From contig OZ020618.1 of assembly GCA_963971575.1 (NCBI GenBank), positions 33,210,731 through 33,274,730 on the forward strand: a DNA stretch of 64,000 nt, in the 5' to 3' direction. Positions 19,971-30,823 of the stretch are shown here, piece after piece (positions within the stretch are counted from its first letter, which is position 1; the number at the start of each line of letters is the position of its first letter). The notes under the pieces are model-generated. The model searched no databases, was not told the DNA's origin, and worked only from the letters and a program-made list of their open reading frames with translations. This stretch comes from Liopterus haemorrhoidalis (taxonomy: Eukaryota > Arthropoda > Insecta > Coleoptera > Dytiscidae). A program made the position numbers and the translations under genes.

Positions 19971-22900
19971 TATTTTTATATTAGGTCACAAACATGAGTG
20001 TCCTTTTTTTGCAAGAGATTTGAATATACTTTTCTTTTGTTACAGGTGAAGGCAGTATCATTATGAACCAATTTTCAGAGAATAAACTACTAGTTTAACA
20101 TTTTTTTTGTTATATATGTGTCATAATAGACTATAATATTTTTGCTTATGCAAAACCCGAAGTGATGGTTATTTGTGTTCTAATATTTTAATTTTCATGG
20201 ATAAAAGTTTTTTTTTACTAAAATATGTCTTTTATGTACTCATAAATTCATCAAAAACACCAAAAAAATCACAAAATACATTTATGTTATTTTAACAACT
20301 AATTAAAAATTGGGTCACTTTTGACCCCACGATAGTAGTTATGATAGTGTAAATGAACGATAGTAATACAAGGTTAAGTATATATTTTTTCCCTGTATAA
20401 TTTTTTTTTTTTTTTGTAATAAATAATAAAAAATTATTTTTCAATAAGTTTATTTTCTTTTTTTTTTTTGCTTTTCACTTTTTATTTCGATCAATTTGAC
20501 ATATAAATATTAATCAACTGAAAAAATCTGAACACATTTTTTATGGGGGTGCGGGAGCTTATTTTCACATTCAACGAGTCAGTCTGAAGCCAACAGCTGT
20601 AGCCAGTAGTCGCAATCGCACACATGTTATATTATCATACTTTTGTACTATTAATTCTATCTTCAATAAATTTAATTAATAATTAAAACCGAATAATCAA
20701 ACCCCACCATAGAATCCCACAACTTATGGAGGCTCACCGGGGATCGTGTCGCGTGTTTGAGAAGGTTTTTTTTTAAAAAAGAGTGAAATAAAAGTTGTTA
20801 AAATCGCGAAGAAACAAAACGAACATACTATCAGGTTTTACCGCCGATTGTAAACTTGTAAGTAATTGAAATTATACATATGAAACAAAACTTGGTGTCA
20901 TTAGTGGAAAGTTGGGGTTTTGCGGGGCCCTTCAGAAGTCGAGGCCCAGTGCGCGCGCCCGGTTCGCCCGCCGTTAAATCCGCCTCTGAGAGTTGTAAGT
21001 AAAATGAAAGTTATGTGAGAAACAGTGAGTAAAAAGTGGAGAGAAAGTAATAAAAGTGGAGAAAGAACAATTAAATTGGAAAATATGAAGTAAATGAACA
21101 AAAGAAATATAAACAGAGGAGAAAACAGTAAAGTGTAAACGTTAAGCGCTAAAGTAAAACAATAATAAAGAAGTGAAGTGTACAAAGAATTAAAGAAAAC
21201 ATAAGATAAATTAAAAACGCAACGTAAACGTTTGAATCGTGAACAGTTTCCCGCCTGCCTGCGACCTTGAACGGCAAACAGCCAACAAGTGATAACGCAC
21301 ACCTGCATGTCATAAACAACAGCCGGTTTGCAATAACAATTCGGTAGTTTTAGGGTTTTGTAGGTATGACCAAAAAACCCTTATACCGTCATTTTGTCGT
21401 CTGTCAGTTCGGTAAAAATTGTAGCCAAACTGCTAAACCTAGAGAGTTGAAATTTGGCATGCTTATACAACCCTTTGACTCGCACATAGGAAAAATACTA
21501 AAACATATCCCCCTAAATATATATTTGTGCTCATCGAAAAAAAAAATATTTTTTTTTAAATTCTGTGTTGGGTATCAAATGAAAGCCCTTAGTAAGTGGA
21601 TTAACGGTCAAAATTTTATTTTTGCAAAATAAATTATTTTGACGCGATTTTTGCCAAAATTGTGCAAAAAAATTTGTTTGTACCACACCCAGTAGTTTAA
21701 ACTAAAAATCTGAAAAAGTTCTAAGTAATGTACTTTTGTGTGAACCGGAATAGTACAACAGGAATTTTTGATTTCAGATTATGTTGTCGGAAAATAACGC
21801 ATTTTTTATGTTTTTAACTAAAATATGTTAAATATTTAATTCGCTATGTAACACAGTAGATAAGTAGGCATTCGTAGCGTTGTGCGTTTAGTCCTTTATT
21901 TGTGATTTGCAAACTAGAGTTCGAATCCTGTCAATTTTAATTACCGACCGCCAACATATATAAGGGAGGTATTGTGATCATACCGATTTTGACATTTCGC
22001 GATTTCAATGGATCTCCACGAATTGCGATCCCTACATAACGTTTTGACTATTTTTAGCATGATGTCTGTCGGTCTGTCTGTCCGTCTGTCTGTGTACACG
22101 TGTAGAGCAAATTCGGCTGAAAGGATTTTTATGAAACTTCATATTTAAACTTCTGCTATCAATGGCACGAGTTGATCAACTTTTGGTAAAAATCGGTTGA
22201 CTAAAAATGGGAGTTTACTCGTGTCGATTTTAAGATTTTTGTGAATATTTCACAACAGAAAAATATTTCGAAAAAATTTATTGAACAAAAGTTGCTATAA
22301 AAGCAATAATTAATATATTTTATTTGAGACGTTTTTCGATAAAACGAAAAATTAGGAATAATTTCTGTAAAATTTTTCGAAATTTTTTCCAAGTCTCAAT
22401 TTTTTCATACTTATATGTAACGTTTGCATGGTCATGATAAATAATATCTCTGTTAGAAAATATTAGGCTAAGTTATTTCTACTCTACTGCTAGAATGTAA
22501 TTTATATAAGTACTTTATGATAGCGGTCGGTCCTGTGGTGGCCACAGCTGATTTTTTTTCTGTTTTTTTTTTGCATTTTTATTTGGTTTAAATTATTTTG
22601 TCAAAATTCTAGTTATATTTTGGTAAATGTTCAGGATATTTTTGCAAAGTTTGTAGGTTAACACGTAGAAATTTTGCTCCGTGTTAAGAGTGAAATTTTG
22701 ATAGTTTTATGTTGAATTTATTTTGTGAAGTTCTCATAGATCTGTGCAATAATTTTTAGTGTTTGTTTTTCTCTTCTTATGTCAGAAGAAGGGAATTGCA
22801 TTAGTGAAATATTACATTTTATTCGTTCAAATTTCTAATATACATTATTTTGAAATTTAACTGTGTTAAAAGTGGTCCAAACCTGTGCGAACATTATTAT

Positions 22901-23017
22901 AGTTGCTTGACGCTCTTTACTGCCCCTGATTAAGTGGCATATGCAATTTGCATTACTTAGGTGCTGTAAAAGTGGCCAAGATCAGTTCTTACAGGGGTTT
23001 ATTTACAATTAGCACCG
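19971..23017. other. Unit 2 non-coding spacer and LINE leader
   Basis: Same order as in unit 1: AT-rich block, LTR relic with TTGGTGTCATTAGTGG at 20892, GC-rich patch 20930-20990, purine-rich leader-like region, CTGT run, tRNA-like segment 21843-21932, second CTGT run 22065-22092, and a further ~490 bp (22385-22870) that unit 1 has lost. Short frames such as 21366-21632 and the antisense frame 21308-20901 are not kept in all units and are not called. Confidence 0.55.
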
Positions 23018-23851
23018 ATGTCAAATATATGCTCCGATTGTGGTGGAAAGGTCAGCGCTAGGGCGCCAGGTGTCCTTTGTTCGGGCTCTTGTGGACATTA
23101 TTACCACGGAAAGTGTGTTCGTATGTCAGCTGAAACTCTAAAACTCCTTAACGGGATTAAAGGAGCGCAATGGATCTGTAACGATTGCCAGTCTGCAGAC
23201 GCCAATAAATCAATAATTATTGATAACGAAGAACTTTCTGGAAATCTTTATCATCCAGCTATTGTCCAAGTCATCGAAAATATTAGGATTGATTTCAACA
23301 ATAAATACGAAGAGCTAAAAGTATTAATTATTGAAAAAAACACCATAATTGAAAATCTTACGACTGAAAATATAGCACTTAAAAAGGAAGTAGCGGATTT
23401 AGGCTCTAGACTAGATAATCTGGATCAGTACTCTAGAAGAAACAATCTGGAGATTCAAGGGGTCCCGGAAAAGAAGAACCAAAATCTATTAGATGTCATT
23501 CAGCATATTGGAGCATTCATTGAATGTCCAGTGTCCCCCAATGATATTGATGCTATCCACAGATTTCCATTTTTTAATAAAAACAAACAGGGTCCTAGAA
23601 ATATTATAATAAAACTAAAATCTAGATTATTTAAGCAAAGATTTTTAGCGTGCTCCAAAACAGTAATTAAAAAGAATAGAACATCTGGTAAACAATTAAG
23701 TATTAATGTTCCTACGATTTCATCTGGTCTGTATGTGAACGAGCATTTGACAAATAAAAACAAACTTTTACTAAATAAGGCGAAATTGTTTGGTAGGGAG
23801 AATAATATTGAGTATATTTGGGTACAGGATTGTAAGATTCTGGCGCGTTAA
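23018..23851 (+). pseudogene. LINE ORF1, unit 2, premature stop
   Basis: Same protein as in unit 1 without the frameshift. All eight C4HC3 zinc ligands, the coiled coil and most of the FP25K-type domain are present. It stops at residue 278 (TAA 23849-23851) where the intact copies read on for 20 more residues: one A of the GTAAAAATTC run became T. Loss is small and the domain core remains. Confidence 0.85.
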
Positions 23852-23985
23852 AATTCAAACTCGCGAATTTTTCAAATACATACCGAAGAGTGTTTAGCCA
23901 AATTAAATTAAATTAAAACCTCTTATTTTTCTCTCTATTAACTGTCTCGTTGCATTACCATTAGATTTCATAATATACTGATTAT

Positions 23986-24540
23986 ATGTTAGATGTGAAC
24001 TCACTGAAAATATATTACCAAAATGTTCGTGGATTACGCACAAAAGTTACTAATTTTTTCCAAGCTTCTTCTGTACCTGATTACCACATTATTTGTCTTA
24101 ATGAAACTTGGTTGAACGGTAATATTGGTAGTCATGAACTATTTAGTAATAATTTCCAAGTGTTTAGGCGGGATAGGGATAGGCATACTTCCCATAAGTC
24201 AGACGGCGGAGGCTCTCTTATTGCAATCAGCTCATTTTTACAAGTTGCTGAGCGGCCTGACTGGCAAACTAACGTTTTGGAAGAAGTATGGATATCCATT
24301 GCTCTGCCAAATGGTAAAAATAAAATTCATATATGTTGTGTCTACATACCGGACTATATTGATATCTGTAAACTTAATGTATTCACTGAAAATGTAACCA
24401 AAATTATCAATGACAATCTCCAGGATTCTGTTATTATAGTAGGTGATTTTAATTTAGCTAATATTGTATGGTCACGTGACGAATACTTTAACTTTCTGAC
24501 GCCTTCATTACCCTCTGACAAAAAATCATCACTTTTTATA
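23986..24540 (+). pseudogene. LINE ORF2 5' fragment: endonuclease, unit 2
   Basis: Same truncated endonuclease as unit 1, with the catalytic Asn, the GDFN motif and one change at the glutamate motif (NETWL instead of TETWL, glutamate kept). It runs into (TA)n after SDKKSS. Confidence 0.85.
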
Positions 24541-24910
24541 CATATATGTATATATATATATATATATATATGTATATACATGTATGTGTATATATATATA
24601 TATATATATATAGTCTTTATATTTAGTTCGGTATATCTATTATGTAACTTACAAAAGTTTGTTGTAATAATTATTACTTTGTTATAACTTCTGTACGTGG
24701 GAATTTGCAGGAGCTTGTCTCCGTTTAATTCCCCTAACAAAATAAAAATAAATAAAGATAAAATGTTGCATTTAATTTTTTAAAGCGTAAATTTAATAAC
24801 CAGTCGGAAATGTTCTATTAAATACATTTAATTCAATGTTTGAATGTATGCGAAATCAGAGGGCGGGGCTTATGATTTAAGCAACCAATGGAAACCATAG
24901 GCGCAATTTT
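24541..24910. repeat. (TA)n and AT-rich block, unit 2
   Basis: (TA)n with ATGTATATACATGTATGTG interruption (to about 24612), then the single-copy AT-rich block (24613-24910) with CCGTTTAATTCCCCTAAC and a poly-A-rich stretch. This is the simple arrangement against which the inverted duplications of units 1 and 3 can be recognised. Confidence 0.85.
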
Positions 24911-25786
24911 CATATAGTAACCTGACCATATGGGTAGCAAACCAAATGGTTAACTGACCATATGGTTAGCTGATCAAGCGGTTACCTAACCATATGGCTA
25001 GCAGACTAAATTGTTACCTGACCATATGTTTAGCTGGTTAACTGACCATATGGGTTGCTGACGAAATGGTTACCTGACCATATGGTTAGCTGACCAAGTG
25101 GTTACCTAACCATATGGTTAGCTGACCAAATGGTTATTTGACCATTTGGTTTGCTGACCAAATGGTTACCTGACCATATGGTTAGCTGGCAAAATTGTTA
25201 ACTGACCATGTGGTTAACAGACCAATTGGTTACCTGACCATGTCGTTGGCAGACCAAATGGATAACTGACTATATAGTGAGCTGACCAAATGCTTACCTG
25301 ACCATATGTTCAGCTGGAAAAATTGTTAACTAACCAAATGGTTACCTGACCAAATGGTTAACTGACCAAGTGGTTAACTGACCAAATAGTTAGCTGACGA
25401 AATGGTTAACTGACCAAATGGTTACTTGACCAAATGGTTAGCTGACGAAATGGTTAGCTGACCAAATGGTTACCTAACCAAATGGTTAACTGACCAAGTG
25501 GTTAACTGACCAAATAGTTAGCTGACGAAATGGTTAACTAACCAAATGGTTACCTAACCAAATGGTTAGCTGACCAAATGGTTACCTGACCAAATGGTTA
25601 ACTGACGAAATGGTTAGCTGACCAAATGGTTAGCTGATTAAATGGTTAACTGTCCAAGTGATTAACTGACCAAATAGTTAGCTGAGCAAATGGTTAACTG
25701 ACCAAATGGTTAACTGACCAAATGGTTAGCTGACCAAATGGTTAACTGACCAAATGGTTAGCTGACCAAATGGTTAATATGTTAAT
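24911..25786. repeat. 16-bp satellite array S3
   Basis: 16-bp satellite as before, ending in TGGTTAATATGTTAATATG, the junction with gag of gypsy copy 2. Copy 3 has the same duplicated GTTAATAT; copy 1 has it once. Confidence 0.95.
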
Positions 25787-26700
25787 ATGCAGGAAATGCA
25801 GGCCCAGCTGAAGGCGTTGCAGGCTGAGTTGCGGGATATGCAGGCCCAGAAGGCAGCCAAGATAGACGCGACTGCAGGAAGCGAGACCGGTGAGTCAGCG
25901 ATACGCGGCGGAGTATCCAGCTTCAGAGCGGGAGCTGACATCCTGGACCCCTTCGATCCCGATGACCGTGAGGCCAATGTCGACATCTGGTTGGCTCGCA
26001 TCGACCAGCTGGGGTGTGTACACGGGTGGACCGAGTACGAGAAATCCCTGTACATGCAGGCGAAGCTGAGGGGAGAAGCCAGAGCATGGTTCAATCGGCT
26101 TCTCAAGTACGACCACACCTGGGCGGAGTGGAAGATCATGCTGAAGACGGCGTTCCCTCAACAGCATGACTTTGCGAAGATGCTGCGCGAGCTACTGGCG
26201 CGGCAAAAGGTTCCCGGGGAGAGTCTTGCTCGCTACTATCGGGGAAGCTTGCCATGTGCGAGCGTGTGGGCATTACAGGTGAGCGAGCAATCTCCTGCAT
26301 CATCGACGGCCTCCCACTTGCGATGCAGTTGAATGCTAGGGCATTCGGCTGCCAAGAGCCGAACAAGCTGTACACCGGCTTCCTGGCCATGCTGGACCGC
26401 TACGAGTAGGATGCTCCTGTCCATCGACCTAGGGAGCGAGAGGCAGTTCCCGTGCGAAGACCAGCTGGCAGAGAGGCTGTTCCGGACCAACGGCGCATGG
26501 AACGACGAGCAGCCTACGGTGGACGTGGGGAACGTTCGAGCCAGCGACGCGGAGGGCAGCAGTCCGAGGCAACGGCGAGGGCCAACCGGCACCCGGCGAT
26601 GGACGGTTGGAGACGCTGCTACAACTGCCAAGAGGTGGGGACCCACGTGAACCGCGAGTGTCCGAGGCCTCGCACGCAGCGGTGCCGCAAGTGTGGCTAG
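25787..26700 (+). pseudogene. gypsy copy 2: Gag, broken
   Basis: Gag with coiled-coil start, capsid-type domain and, at the end, CCHC zinc knuckle CYNCQEVGTHVNREC and the first half of a second one. Breaks: one base is lost near 26243 (CGGGGAAG for CGGGCGAAG), shifting the frame after about residue 153; TAG at 26407-26409 (shared by all copies); TAG at 26698-26700 inside the second knuckle (shared with copy 3 only), where copy 1 has GAG. Beyond that stop the same frame is open as Pol. Confidence 0.88.
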
Positions 26701-26715
26701 GAAGGGCATTGGGCC

Positions 26716-29700
26716 ATGGATTGTCCTGGCCAACGTCGCGGACCACAGGTAAGCTTGGTGGATGCCGCGAAGAGCTACAAAAAGTGGATGAAGACCAGCG
26801 CCGGCGTGCCGCTGAGAGCCTTCATCGACACGGGTAGTGTCCACGACCTCATCACGGAGGAATGTGCACGGCGTTTGCAGTGTACGCTGTCTGCAAATGG
26901 GCAGCAGTTACATGGATTCGGTGGAGGGATGACTTGGACCTTAGGTAAGGTCGAGCTGTCCGTCATCATAGACGGTGCCGGTGTCAAGATGCACCCGTTG
27001 GTGGTGACATGTGGATTGTCGGGAGCCGACATACTGATAGGGCAGCCAACGCTCTCGTCAGGCGAGGTGGTCCTACTTGTGCGGGACGGCACGGTGAGCC
27101 TATCGCGCGAGGAAAACTTCCTCCAAAAGCTGGCGTTGGAGGATGATGACCTGGACGAGCCATGGCAGCAGAAGTTGGAAGTACGGCTCGTCGAGGATGC
27201 CTGGCTTCTACCCAACGACGACCAGAGCCCAGCAGTCACGGTGGATGGACTGCCTGAAGGTGCGTTCCTGCTCGTCAAGGAACGGACGGTCCGGCGACAC
27301 ACCTCTGAACTTATCGTAAAGGTGGCACTTTTGGGGCCAGGGAACATGAAGATGAGAATCTGGAATCAGAGTCTCAGGGGCGTTATCTGGCCCACCAAAC
27401 ACCCGCTGGCGCGCGGCTTTGTTATCTTTCCAGATAAAGACCCGGAACCGGTGAACTCGGTGAGTATCATTAATAATAAATTAAGCTTTGCAGATGTCAA
27501 GGTGGGTGATATCGCTGAAAGTGAAAGGAGCGAATTGGAAGCGCTCTTGTCACGGTTGCAAAATTGCTTCTCGAGTGGGGATGAAGATTTGGGGCTCACC
27601 CACTTGGGGGAAATGAGAATACAGTTAACCACGCGTACACCGATATACCACCGCCCGTACAGGCTGTCACTCGCAGAGAGGGAAACGGTGAAACAAAAAG
27701 TGCAGACGCTACTTAACAGCAGGGCCATACGAGAGTCTGAATCGGAGTACGCAAGCCCCATCGTACTTGTCCCAAAAGCAAACGGCGGCCGTCGGATGTG
27801 CGTTGACAATCGCGCACTAAATAAGGTAACAGTGAAAGATCGACATCCGATGCCACTGGTGGAGGATGAATTCACCAAGTTAGCGGGTAAGTGTTATTAT
27901 AGTACACTTGATTTAGCCCAAGGTTATCACCAAGTCCCTATGCATGTGGACTCTGTACATAAAACTGCATTTATTACTCCGGATGGTCACTATGAGTGGT
28001 TAAGAGTCACCTTCGGGCTCGCGAATGCCCCAGCTCTCTTCCAGAAGGTAGTACAGCGAATGCTGAAGGGTATTCCCAGTGACCAGGTGCTGGCTTACAT
28101 GGACGACCTGCTGATACCCTCCGAGAGCATAGCTGGCGGGCTCCGTCAGTTGGAGGAGGTGCTACAATCGGTGGCAAGAGCCGGATTGAAATTAAACTTA
28201 GCTAAATGCTCTTTCTTACAAAACAAGGTAACATATCTGGGCCACGACATAAGCGGCGGCGGTATCCGACCTGGAGAGCGCAAAATCACGGCGGTAAGCA
28301 ACTTTCCTGTACCCAAAAATGTACATGGCGTAAGACAGTTCTTAGGCTTAACGAGTTATTTCAGGAAATTCATACCGAACTTTGCTGTTGTAGCTAAACC
28401 ATTAACTGAACTGACCAAGAAGCAGACTACGTGGCAGTGGGGCGACAGCCAAGCCGAGACGTTCGCAAAGCTGAAGCAGCTGCTGGTGGAACGACCGGTG
28501 TTGGCACTGTACCATAGTCATGCAGAGACGGAGATACATACAGACGCCTGTCCGAGCGGCTTGGGTGGAATCCTGTTGCAGAAACAAAACGACGGATCCT
28601 TGCGGCCGGTGCTCTACTTCAGCAGGGTAACCACACCAGCCGAACAGAAGTACCATAGCTTTGAGTTAGAGACGTTGGCGCTCGTGGAAACGGTAAAACG
28701 TTTCCGGGTATATCTGGTGGGTATACATTTTAAGGCTATCACCGATTGTACTTCTGTGCGAGCTACCATGCTTAAACGAGACCTGGTGCCCCGCATCGCT
28801 CGTTGGTGGATGACTCTACAAGAGTACGACATGGAAGTAGAGTACAGGCCGGGAGCCAGGATGCAGCATGTTGACGCGCTGAGCCGTAACCCCGTCTCAG
28901 TGAACCTGGTGCAGATCCACGATGATGATTGGTTTCTGACAGTTCAGCTGCAGGACGAGAAGGCGCACTCGATTGTAGAGGCGCTGCAGGCAGGTACAGC
29001 TGACAAAGGTATTGTTAACGACTTTAAATTACAGGACGGGCGGTTGTACAGAAAGACGCTGCTGGGTGATCGACTGTATGTCCCGGCGATGGCAAGATTC
29101 AGTCTACTACGAAAACATCATGATTATGTTGGTCACCCCGGCGTTGAGCGTTGCTTAAAATTAATAAAGGAAACTTACTGGTTTCCCAAAATGGAGCGTT
29201 TCACAAAGAAATACGTCCAAGCGTGCATGAACTGTGCGTTCAGCAAAGGGAGTTATGGCAGAGCGGAGGGTCTGCTACACCCCATTGAGAAGAAGGCAAT
29301 CCCCTTCGACACGGTGCACGTCGACCATCTGGGACCTTTTGCACGAAGTGTACGCGGGTACTCTTACGTACTCATGGTGGTGGACGCGTTCACCAAATAC
29401 ACCCTCGCAAGAGCAACGCGCACTCTGAAGTCTACAGAGGTGATTACTATACTTAAAGAGATTTTCAGCGAGTTCGGATATCCGAAGCGTGTGATCTCCG
29501 ACAGAGGGTTGGCGTTTACCAGTAAAGTATTTACTGAGTTCTTAGCCAAGCACGGCGTGCGGCACGTATGTAATGCCATTGCGACCCCAAGGGCGAACGG
29601 ACAAGTCGAAAGACAGAACCGTACTATAGTGGAAGCGATCGGCGCAATGACTGCAGATGAGTCCCGGTGGGACGAGACACTGCCCGACATTGTGTGGGGT

Positions 29701-30258
29701 ATGAATAACTGTGTAAACAAGAGTACGGGGTACTCGCCTGTTGAGATGATGTTTACACGAAAGAGTGGTGCCATTGCGGAACTCTCTGACGGTGTCCAGA
29801 GCGCAAATGCCCCGGCGGAGGCTGAGTTCCATGAACCACGGCGAGAGGTTACACGGCGTCGCCGGCGAGCGGCTGAGAAGCTGAATAAAGTCAGCGAGAC
29901 TATGAGAGCTTGTTTTAATAAAAGACGAAAAACGGCGACCTGCTACAAACCCGGTGACTTGGTCTTGTGGCGTAATGCAAGTACATGCCACGGCGACAAG
30001 GGCGTGAACATAAAACTGTTGAATAAATTTAATGGCCCCTATAAAGTAACGGCGATACTGGGGAACGACCGATACAAAATATCCTCCGTCAAAGGCGTCA
30101 GGGGATATAAAATTTTCACCGTGACGGTAGCTGCTGATTCACTACGGCGATATCACAGCACCATGGCAGAGCATGAGCTCAGTGCCGACCAGGATGATCA
30201 ACACACAGGTATCCAGGAGACTGATCGACAGGACTTGATCGACCTCCTGGAGGGGTAA
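26716..30258 (+). CDS. pol: gypsy copy 2: Pol, uninterrupted frame
   Basis: 1180 codons, the only undamaged Pol of this family here. Ty3/gypsy order protease-RT-RNase H-integrase. Protease DTG at 38-40; RT with LDLAQGYHQVPM and YMDD at 461-464; RNase H beginning TDACPSGLGGIL (D610); integrase zinc region HHDYVGHPG..CMNC, catalytic D870, D929 and E965 with 35 residues between the last two; basic C-terminus. The ATG at 26716 lies in the second zinc knuckle and is only the first Met after a stop; the natural product would be a Gag-Pol fusion. Possibly of the mdg3/Micropia lineage, not proven. With no 5' LTR the copy should be transcriptionally dependent on its surroundings. Confidence 0.92.
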   Translation: MDCPGQRRGPQVSLVDAAKSYKKWMKTSAGVPLRAFIDTGSVHDLITEECARRLQCTLSANGQQLHGFGGGMTWTLGKVELSVIIDGAGVKMHPLVVTCGLSGADILIGQPTLSSGEVVLLVRDGTVSLSREENFLQKLALEDDDLDEPWQQKLEVRLVEDAWLLPNDDQSPAVTVDGLPEGAFLLVKERTVRRHTSELIVKVALLGPGNMKMRIWNQSLRGVIWPTKHPLARGFVIFPDKDPEPVNSVSIINNKLSFADVKVGDIAESERSELEALLSRLQNCFSSGDEDLGLTHLGEMRIQLTTRTPIYHRPYRLSLAERETVKQKVQTLLNSRAIRESESEYASPIVLVPKANGGRRMCVDNRALNKVTVKDRHPMPLVEDEFTKLAGKCYYSTLDLAQGYHQVPMHVDSVHKTAFITPDGHYEWLRVTFGLANAPALFQKVVQRMLKGIPSDQVLAYMDDLLIPSESIAGGLRQLEEVLQSVARAGLKLNLAKCSFLQNKVTYLGHDISGGGIRPGERKITAVSNFPVPKNVHGVRQFLGLTSYFRKFIPNFAVVAKPLTELTKKQTTWQWGDSQAETFAKLKQLLVERPVLALYHSHAETEIHTDACPSGLGGILLQKQNDGSLRPVLYFSRVTTPAEQKYHSFELETLALVETVKRFRVYLVGIHFKAITDCTSVRATMLKRDLVPRIARWWMTLQEYDMEVEYRPGARMQHVDALSRNPVSVNLVQIHDDDWFLTVQLQDEKAHSIVEALQAGTADKGIVNDFKLQDGRLYRKTLLGDRLYVPAMARFSLLRKHHDYVGHPGVERCLKLIKETYWFPKMERFTKKYVQACMNCAFSKGSYGRAEGLLHPIEKKAIPFDTVHVDHLGPFARSVRGYSYVLMVVDAFTKYTLARATRTLKSTEVITILKEIFSEFGYPKRVISDRGLAFTSKVFTEFLAKHGVRHVCNAIATPRANGQVERQNRTIVEAIGAMTADESRWDETLPDIVWGMNNCVNKSTGYSPVEMMFTRKSGAIAELSDGVQSANAPAEAEFHEPRREVTRRRRRAAEKLNKVSETMRACFNKRRKTATCYKPGDLVLWRNASTCHGDKGVNIKLLNKFNGPYKVTAILGNDRYKISSVKGVRGYKIFTVTVAADSLRRYHSTMAEHELSADQDDQHTGIQETDRQDLIDLLEG

Positions 30259-30307
30259 GGTTAAGGTAAGAATTAATAGGGACATTAATTGTTGCAGGAC
30301 GGCCGAG

Positions 30308-30566
30308 TGTTAGGGAGTTTTTCAAAGAGGGCGCGCTGAGCAATGGCGTGGCGGCAGCACCATACAGGCGGTCGGTATTGTGTCCCGCGCTTGTATCGGC
30401 GTAGGAAGAAGAAAGGAAGTCACATGATGATTCTATTCTATCTACGACGTTGGACTGAATCGCTCGGCGTGTACTCGCTTATATTTTGGTGTTTAGTATT
30501 ATACATTTATGTTTGATAAATAAATGATATGTTAGATTGAACGTTTATTATTTTATCGTCCTAACA
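30308..30566 (+). mobile_element. gypsy copy 2: 3' LTR (259 bp)
   Basis: TGTTAGGG to CGTCCTAACA, same length as copy 1 and very similar. Followed by ATATTTTTTCACGG, the Helitron-like segment. Confidence 0.85.
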
Positions 30567-30823
30567 ATATTTTTTCACGGATTCCTCAGTATCTCTTAGG
30601 ACAGATGAGATATCGACTAGGTTTTTGCTCATAAAAGTTACCCGTGCCAATGTTTAGAAACAAACTACTAATTTTATTTGTAATTAGTATGAACCTCTAA
30701 CGGGGTGAATCTACACCTGAGGAGAGAGTCAGCAATGTGATCTATAAAGAACTATGACTTATTATAATTGCACGACGATGGCAAACCGTCAATAACCGTA
30801 GCGAAGCACGGGTACTCAGCTAG
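30567..30823 (+). mobile_element. Helitron-like 3' terminus, unit 3
   Basis: As in unit 1; hairpin CCGTAGCGAAGCACGG, then CTAG at 30820-30823. Confidence 0.6.

Larger units (their letters stand above)
19642..25786 (+). repeat. Macrosatellite unit 2 (no gypsy, no insertion)
   Basis: The cleanest full unit, about 6.1 kb including satellite S3. Shares with unit 5 the missing gypsy and small variants such as GATTTCAGATTATG (near 21770 and 55290) and the longer GATAACGCACACCTGCAT (near 21291 and 54811). Confidence 0.9.

Noticed and set aside
20901..21308. 135-codon minus-strand frame, hydrophobic
   Set aside because: It is the antisense of a purine-rich leader-like tract; the frame is shorter in units 3 and 4 and not maintained in unit 1.
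26716..30258. Gypsy copy 2 considered as an active element
   Set aside because: Pol is open, but there is no 5' LTR or primer site and Gag carries a frameshift and two stops.
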